DNA from: JBOHWJ01 sp050736615
GTDB taxonomy: Bacteria; Desulfobacterota; Binatia; Binatales; Binataceae
Length of the DNA stretch: 12,300 bases
Reading direction: 5' to 3'
Assembly: GCA_050736615.1 (NCBI GenBank)
Contig: JBOHWL010000155.1
Span: 1 to 12,300 of the forward strand
Positions 9,012 to 12,300 of the stretch are shown piece by piece. Below the pieces are notes generated by a model. It saw nothing but the letters and a program-made list of their open reading frames with translations, made no database searches and was not told where the DNA came from. The stretch's first letter is position 1; each line of letters starts with the position of its first letter. The position numbers were made by a program, and so were the translations under genes.

Positions 9012-9118
9012 TGTCATCCGAGTGCATTAGCGCAAGCCGAAGGCGAAGCGAGCAGGCGAGTCTGCGAGCTGCGTTCAGAAAGGCTGCCGGAGTCGAGGGA
9101 TCGGCGCGAAGCGATTTT
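9012..9118 (+). repeat. Repeat copy B (left arm of the palindrome)
   Basis: Starts TGTCATCCGAGTGCATTAGC and holds the core GCGAGCAGGCGAGTCTGCGA (9048-9067), then GCTGCGTT, a GGGATCGGCGCGAAGCGATT box and the loop. It aligns with copy A in the same orientation and, inverted, with copy C. Confidence 0.78.
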
Positions 9119-9157
9119 CTGCCTCAGTGTCCGGATGCTCAAAAATCAAAAAGATCC

Positions 9158-9271
9158 AATCGCTCCGCGTCGATCCTTGTCCAACGCACCTCGCAGACTC
9201 GTCTGCTCGCTCCGCTTGTGGCTCCGCTGGTGCGACACGCCCTCGCGCTGCTCGGGCGGCTCAGGATGACA
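9158..9271 (-). repeat. Repeat copy C (right arm of the palindrome, inverted)
   Basis: Read on the minus strand it starts TGTCATCCTGAG (9271-9260), contains the core GAGCGAGCAGACGAGTCTGC and the box GGATCGACGCGGAGCGATT, and so mirrors copy B over about 107-114 bases. The loop between the arms is about 39 bases (9119-9157). Confidence 0.78.
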
Positions 9272-9326
9272 GACAAAGAGCTCCGCTGGTCCATAAACTC
9301 GAGCAATTCAAAAGATTCACACACTC

Positions 9327-9337
9327 TCAGAATGACA
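9327..9337 (-). repeat. Outer inverted partner of the TGTCATTCTGA end
   Basis: TCAGAATGACA here is the exact inverse of the 11 bases that open copy A (8809-8819), so the whole 8809-9337 segment is bracketed by an 11-base inverted pair about 529 bases apart. Whether this marks the ends of one element or just another repeat copy is unclear. Confidence 0.6.
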
Positions 9338-9381
9338 GAATGATCCTTATGCAGAGGTTCCCTAGCTGAATGACGGAGTGT

Positions 9382-10440
9382 TTACGAAGCCGCGCGCCGC
9401 ATCATCATCGCCGCGCTGGGAACGCCGCTGCGCAGATAGGATTTCTCGCAATCCGCCGCGGACGGTCCGCGCATGTTGCCTTCCTTGTACGCCAGCCCGG
9501 GACAGCGACTGCATGAGCCCACATTCGGACAAGTCGAGCAAATCGGGAGGTCGCGGGTGCGGATCGTGCGGACTTCGTTGAGCTGCGGCGAGTTCTTCCA
9601 GATATCGATGAAATCCTGATGGCGCACATTGCCGCTTGGCAGCGGAAATTGCACGCACGGATAAACTTCGCCATAGGGCGAAACATAACAGTAGCTGTGA
9701 CCGGCGCTGCAGGGGACTTCATCCAGGACGCTCGCGTCGGCTGGAGCGGGCGGCGCGCAGAATTCGGCCACATTGCCGACCACGTTTTCGTCGTGCAGCA
9801 CTCTGGCCAAATCTTCACGCGCGACATTGAGGCTAAGCAGCGAACGATCGCCGTTCAGATGCGGCGTGATGGTTGGGTCAAGTTCAAACTGCGCGCCCAG
9901 TTCCCGCGCTAACGCCTGCACCCGCGGATAATCCGCCACGTTCTGCCGCATCAGCGGAGTAGCGAGCGTGACCCTGAGTTCCTGCGACACCATGAAGCGT
10001 ATCGCCTTGAGTGAACGCTCGAGTGAGCCTTTGACCTTGGTGATGGCGTCGTGGACTTCGGGTCGATGCGAATAGACGCTGACCTGAATGCTGTCGACGC
10101 CCAACTCGCGGATCAAAGCCGCTTCCCGCTCGTGAATCAAAAGGGCGTTGGTTTTGAGCTTGATATTAAAGCCCAATACGCTCGCGCGCCGCAGGATAGC
10201 GAAAAAATCCTTGCGCAATAGCGGCTCGCCGCCGCTCAAGGTGAGGATAAACACGCCAGCCTCGGCCATTTGCCCCAGCAGGCGATGAATCTCCTCATAG
10301 GTCATTTCACCCAGGTCATCATGATCCAGATAGCAGTGGACGCAGCGCTCGTTGCATCGATAGGTCAGGTCCAGATGGACTCCCAACGGCACGCCCAGGT
10401 CAATCGCCCTGGCGTTCAGTTCCTCCATCAATCCGCTCAT
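9382..10440 (-). CDS. Radical SAM/SPASM peptide maturase
   Basis: This enzyme would reduce S-adenosylmethionine at a [4Fe-4S] cluster to make a 5'-deoxyadenosyl radical and modify a ribosomal peptide. The 352-residue protein has the radical SAM motif C29-x3-C33-x2-C36 (TYRCNERCVHCYL), the GGEP SAM-binding motif (70-73) and a C-terminal SPASM domain: C244-x12-G257-x4-C262, then C301-x2-C304-x5-C310-x2-C313 and a last C331, ligands for auxiliary clusters. The C310-x2-C313 spacing is one shorter than the textbook x3. The overall form is PqqE/AlbA-like. The ATG overlaps the PqqD stop (ATGA, 10440-10437), so it is the last gene of a coupled operon, and PqqD-like partners are known leader-binding subunits of such enzymes. 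The chemistry (thioether, C-C or other crosslink, epimerisation) cannot be told from sequence. Confidence 0.93.
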   Translation of the reverse strand: MSGLMEELNARAIDLGVPLGVHLDLTYRCNERCVHCYLDHDDLGEMTYEEIHRLLGQMAEAGVFILTLSGGEPLLRKDFFAILRRASVLGFNIKLKTNALLIHEREAALIRELGVDSIQVSVYSHRPEVHDAITKVKGSLERSLKAIRFMVSQELRVTLATPLMRQNVADYPRVQALARELGAQFELDPTITPHLNGDRSLLSLNVAREDLARVLHDENVVGNVAEFCAPPAPADASVLDEVPCSAGHSYCYVSPYGEVYPCVQFPLPSGNVRHQDFIDIWKNSPQLNEVRTIRTRDLPICSTCPNVGSCSRCPGLAYKEGNMRGPSAADCEKSYLRSGVPSAAMMMRRAAS

Positions 10441-10736
10441 GACTGCTCCTGGCGGACGGGCTCGTCCGTGATGCGCAGGATGCCGTGGTGCGCGAGTTCT
10501 TCAACAAAGGCGAGCGCGTCACGATAGGCATCGTCAAATTCCACTTCGAAATCCGGCACGATATGGCGCCGGACAATTTCGCTGAGCGGAGTAGTGCCGT
10601 CCGCCGCCCGCCACAGCACGCTCGCGGTCGGATTCAGGTTGAACAAGGTCGAATCGCTGACCGACATCACGATCATTTCCCCGCCTAACATTCTGGCGGG
10701 AGTGTTCCGGCTTGGGCTGATATATTTTTCGCTCAT
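10437..10736 (-). CDS. PqqD-like RiPP recognition element protein
   Basis: This 99-residue protein is a small winged-helix PqqD-type domain, a family that binds the leader of a ribosomal precursor peptide and delivers it to a radical SAM enzyme. The typical order is visible: an N-terminal beta segment (RMLGGEMIVMS), the LFNLNPTASVLWRAADG block (31-47) corresponding to the conserved 'lN-x-t-g-x-x-iW-x-x-x-dG' stretch, then helices ending in VEELAHHGIL (78-87). The start at ATG 10736 is favoured because it overlaps the kinase stop as ATGA (10736-10733) and gives normal family length; a longer open frame to 10811 lies inside the kinase gene. Its stop overlaps the radical SAM start in the same way. 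Pairing with an HprK-like kinase is like what is called the HPr-rel-A type of PqqD system, a comparison from memory. Confidence 0.92.
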   Translation of the reverse strand: MSEKYISPSRNTPARMLGGEMIVMSVSDSTLFNLNPTASVLWRAADGTTPLSEIVRRHIVPDFEVEFDDAYRDALAFVEELAHHGILRITDEPVRQEQS

Positions 10737-11548
10737 TGGATCAAATCCCATACGGCGACGTCCGGGCGAAAGGTCAATTCGTACACCGGCAGGCTCTCGA
10801 CAAAATCGCATGCGCGCGCGAACGCCCGTCCGACCAAGTTGGCATCGTCGGCGAAGAACAGCACGTTGCGCAATAACATTCGCGCCGCAACGGCGGGAGC
10901 AAGCGGGCGGGTGCGGTTCTCGTGACCCTTGCTGAGGAAATAGAGTGACGCCAAGGGCGCCTTCACGTTCTCGCCCGGAATGCCCAATTCACCCGCGAAC
11001 GGAGTGCCGAAAGCATGATAATGGCCTCCCAGCAGGCGCACGTACGAAATTTCGTCGGTAAGCAAAGTCACGTCGCGTGGCGCGAGCCGTGAAATCGTGG
11101 TCTTGCCGGCGCCGGAAATGCCAGAGAACAAAAAGGCGCGGCCGTTCCTGATCACGCTGGCCGAATGCAACAGGAAACCGTCGCCGGCGGTCAATACGAG
11201 GCTGTGAATGATGCGCAGAACGGCGTCGATCGCGTATGGGCTCGCCGCCTGGCGCGCGCGTCCGCGATTGGTCGCGGGATCCCATTCGGCGAAAAAATCC
11301 CCGCGCCGCATCAACCAGCGGCCGTCATTGAAGCTGACTTCAAGTGCGTCATCGGCGCCGGTCGAGGACGGAGGAACAATTTCCACCTCGAGCTTGATGC
11401 GGCCGGCGCCTTCGCCGATGAAATTGGCGTAGCGACTCTCCAGGATGTGGCTGAAGGTGCGGTCATCCGTGCGGATGACAATGGGCAGACCGCCGATTTC
11501 AACGACGGTCTCGAAATCACCGGCAAGCAGATTCGCCGCGGCTTGCAT
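10733..11548 (-). CDS. HPr-kinase-related P-loop kinase (HprK-like)
   Basis: This 271-residue protein carries the core of the HPr kinase/phosphorylase fold: the LLHSASV strand (127-133) before a Walker A loop GISGAGKTT (143-151), the LLTDEIS acidic strand (162-168) and the GTPFAGE segment (181-187). True HprK phosphorylates Ser46 of HPr, but no HPr is here. HprK-like proteins in peptide-modification loci (for instance lasso peptide clusters) phosphorylate the precursor, which fits this context. ATG 11548 is favoured: it overlaps the peptidase stop as TGATG and drops a non-conserved 36-residue extension that lies inside the peptidase gene. The N-terminal 90 residues are divergent and probably form the substrate-specific lobe. 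The kinase assignment is firm at fold level; the substrate is inferred. Confidence 0.88.
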   Translation of the reverse strand: MQAAANLLAGDFETVVEIGGLPIVIRTDDRTFSHILESRYANFIGEGAGRIKLEVEIVPPSSTGADDALEVSFNDGRWLMRRGDFFAEWDPATNRGRARQAASPYAIDAVLRIIHSLVLTAGDGFLLHSASVIRNGRAFLFSGISGAGKTTISRLAPRDVTLLTDEISYVRLLGGHYHAFGTPFAGELGIPGENVKAPLASLYFLSKGHENRTRPLAPAVAARMLLRNVLFFADDANLVGRAFARACDFVESLPVYELTFRPDVAVWDLIQ

Positions 11549-12024
11549 CAGGCATAGGTCCGCGCGCGGATAGTGTGCAGCTTGAGGATGGCGCGGCGCA
11601 AACGACTGCCCGCGCGCACCGCACGGCCGACCATCCGCATCGAAACCGAAGGGCATTTTGGATTGAGTGGAACCGGCCGTCCGTGACGGCGGATCGCGAT
11701 GACGCGGCCGAGGACCTGATCCAGCTTAATCGGCGGATCGCATTCGGCTAACGCATCGCCGCGCGTCACCAATTCGGTCTCACCGTTACACGTGCGCCGT
11801 TCGACCACGCGATGGATGAAGAGGCGGCCGTGACGGGAAAACATGACGATTTCGCCTACAGCCGGAATCAGCATTGCGCCGTCAAGCGCGACCTCGTCGC
11901 CCGGCCATACGGCGGGCAGCATGCTGGTGCCGAACACCCGCAGCCGTGTCTTCCCGCTGATGCGTAGAGTATCAACGAGCAACTCGGATATCAGGCGGAC
12001 CCGCGTTTGGCTGTCTTCAACCAC
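11548..12024 (-). CDS. Soluble S26B-like Ser/His signal-peptidase-type protease
   Basis: From GTG 12024 this is 158 residues with the S24/S26 peptidase pattern. The catalytic serine is S34 in GTSMLPAVWPGDEV (32-45); the next conserved box GEIVMF...LFIHRVV places H71 where type-I signal peptidases of the bacterial Lys type have lysine, so this is the Ser/His S26B (SipW-like) form. TRGDALAECD (87-96) gives the conserved aspartates. Unlike signal peptidases it has no membrane segment, so it is predicted to be cytoplasmic. Its start lies 7 bases after the precursor stop with a weak GAG upstream, which suggests translational coupling; in-frame starts further upstream (up to 12192) would sit inside the precursor gene and are rejected. 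It probably cleaves the leader of the peptide. A LexA/S24-type role is less likely because there is no DNA-binding domain. Confidence 0.85.
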   Translation of the reverse strand: MVEDSQTRVRLISELLVDTLRISGKTRLRVFGTSMLPAVWPGDEVALDGAMLIPAVGEIVMFSRHGRLFIHRVVERRTCNGETELVTRGDALAECDPPIKLDQVLGRVIAIRRHGRPVPLNPKCPSVSMRMVGRAVRAGSRLRRAILKLHTIRARTYA

Positions 12025-12031
12025 GGCTCGC

Positions 12032-12211
12032 TCAAGAGGAGTGCCGATTATTATGGCATTGCTCTTGTGATGAGCTGGCCTTGCCGCAGTGGAGCGCCAT
12101 GGTTTCGAACATGCGTTCATGACGAAACGCTGGTTTTTGGTAAGGCTTGCGTTCACCGCTCCCCGCCTGATCGAGTGCTCGCGCGGTGCCATTCTTTTGA
12201 TCGTTACTCAT
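12032..12211 (-). CDS. Candidate RiPP precursor peptide (YxxP-type leader)
   Basis: This 59-residue frame is the first gene of the peptide-modification operon. It starts with a charged, low-complexity stretch, then a short conserved-looking segment KPYQKPAFRHERMFETMAL (22-40) followed by HCG and a polar tail rich in Ser, Gln, Asn and His with Cys42 and Cys52 and a C-terminal Ser-Ser. The Y24-x-x-P27 start resembles the YxxP box that lasso-peptide leaders present to PqqD-type domains. I recall similar 'PYQ-P...FE--AL-CGK' short proteins next to such genes, but this is not a database result. ATG 12211 is chosen because GGGAG (12220-12224) sits eight bases before it; ATG 12217 is too close and a TTG at 12226 would add five residues. 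Gene order, size and spacing support precursor identity, which needs mass-spectrometry or comparative proof. Confidence 0.68.
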   Translation of the reverse strand: MSNDQKNGTARALDQAGSGERKPYQKPAFRHERMFETMALHCGKASSSQEQCHNNRHSS

Positions 12212-12219
12212 CTTCATCG

Positions 12220-12224
12220 CTCCC
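12220..12224 (-). promoter_or_regulatory. Ribosome binding site of the candidate precursor
   Basis: GGGAG on the minus strand, eight bases from ATG 12211, the best spacing of the three possible starts; it decides the choice of start. Confidence 0.6.
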
Positions 12225-12232
12225 AAAGTTTA

Positions 12233-12300
12233 CTACTGCAGACCCAATTGCGTCGCGCTCACCGCGCAGGTGCCGGTGTGATTCGTGCCGTTGATGTAAT
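12233..12300 (-). CDS. 3' end of an unidentified gene upstream of the precursor (partial)
   Basis: A minus-strand frame enters from the window edge and ends in TAG-TAA at 12235-12230. The last 21 codons (ending in TCAVSATQLGLQ) use almost only G or C at the third position, which suggests real coding. Only 21 bases separate its stop from the precursor start, so it may be the preceding gene of the same operon. The fragment contains NGTNHTGTC, a polar Gly/Thr-rich segment seen in exported proteins, but is too short to name. It could also be the C-terminal end of another precursor-type peptide. Confidence 0.4.
   Translation of the reverse strand, partial: YINGTNHTGTCAVSATQLGLQ

Larger units (their letters stand above)
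8787..9381. other. Convergent intergenic region filled with degenerate repeats
   Basis: This stretch of 595 bases lies between the ends of the plus-strand coiled-coil gene and the minus-strand radical SAM gene. No gene is supported; frames open in it (9011-9343 on the plus strand, for instance) are explained by the repeat sequence. It contains at least three related repeat copies and an outer short inverted pair, listed separately. No canonical intrinsic terminator with a U-tract was found, but the palindromic repeat could form a transcript hairpin on either strand. Confidence 0.7.

Noticed and set aside
9011..9343. 110-residue plus-strand frame in the convergent intergenic region
   Set aside because: It consists of the repeat copies B and C and their loop; the composition follows the repeat, not a protein.
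12072..12192. N-terminal extension of the peptidase frame
   Set aside because: The upstream codons overlap the precursor gene in another frame, are not S26-like and would place an Arg/Ser-rich stretch in front of the enzyme. GTG 12024 just after the precursor stop explains the arrangement.
9382..12211. Classical lasso peptide cluster
   Set aside because: The YxxP box, PqqD-like protein and HprK-like kinase recall lasso loci, but no asparagine-synthetase-like cyclase and no transglutaminase-like B2 protease are present, and a radical SAM enzyme is. A different RiPP type is more likely.
9382..12211. PQQ biosynthesis cluster
   Set aside because: Only PqqD- and PqqE-like folds are shared; there is no PqqA-like precursor with the Glu-x3-Tyr core, and PqqB, PqqC and a PqqF-type protease are absent.

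Overview
The window (12.3 kb, GC-rich, with strong G/C preference at third codon positions in the genes) looks like chromosomal DNA of an uncultured Gram-negative bacterium. The evidence is an RND-type heavy-metal efflux pump, which works across two membranes, two genes with Sec signal peptides, and many short operons. The gene mix is reminiscent of deltaproteobacteria-like lineages such as Binatota, but that placement is only a guess; nothing here fixes the taxon. No rRNA, tRNA, CRISPR array, transposase or phage gene was seen.

Plus-strand half (1-8786). The window opens inside a CusA/SilA-type RND pump gene whose first roughly 90 codons lie upstream. After about 430 bases with no convincing gene comes a single-domain response regulator (3298-3669). 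A second gene-poor stretch precedes two exported proteins of unknown function (4073-5332 and 5667-6593); the second has a C-terminal half that resembles DUF3108-type proteins. A small DUF2784-type membrane protein (6650-7099), a luciferase-like flavin-dependent oxidoreductase (7190-8353) and a short coiled-coil protein (8433-8786) follow.

Convergent intergenic region (8787-9381). It is filled by degenerate copies of one dispersed repeat. Two of them face each other and form an imperfect palindrome of about 260 bases, enclosed in an outer TGTCATTCTGA inverted pair. It looks like a small non-autonomous element or compound repeat at the meeting point of two converging gene sets.

Minus-strand half (12300 down to 9382). 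This is the most interesting part: a tightly coupled five-gene module for a ribosomally made, modified peptide (RiPP). In transcription order it holds a 59-residue candidate precursor peptide with a Y-x-x-P leader-like motif and a Ser/Cys-containing tail, a soluble S26B-like Ser/His peptidase without membrane anchor, an HPr-kinase-like P-loop protein, a PqqD-like peptide-binding protein and a radical SAM/SPASM maturase. The peptidase starts 7 bases after the precursor stop, and the next three junctions are TGATG, ATGA and ATGA overlaps. I infer that PqqD presents the precursor to the radical SAM enzyme, the kinase may phosphorylate it and the peptidase may remove the leader. The product is unknown. 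A fragment of another minus-strand gene ends 21 bases upstream of the precursor and may be part of the same operon.
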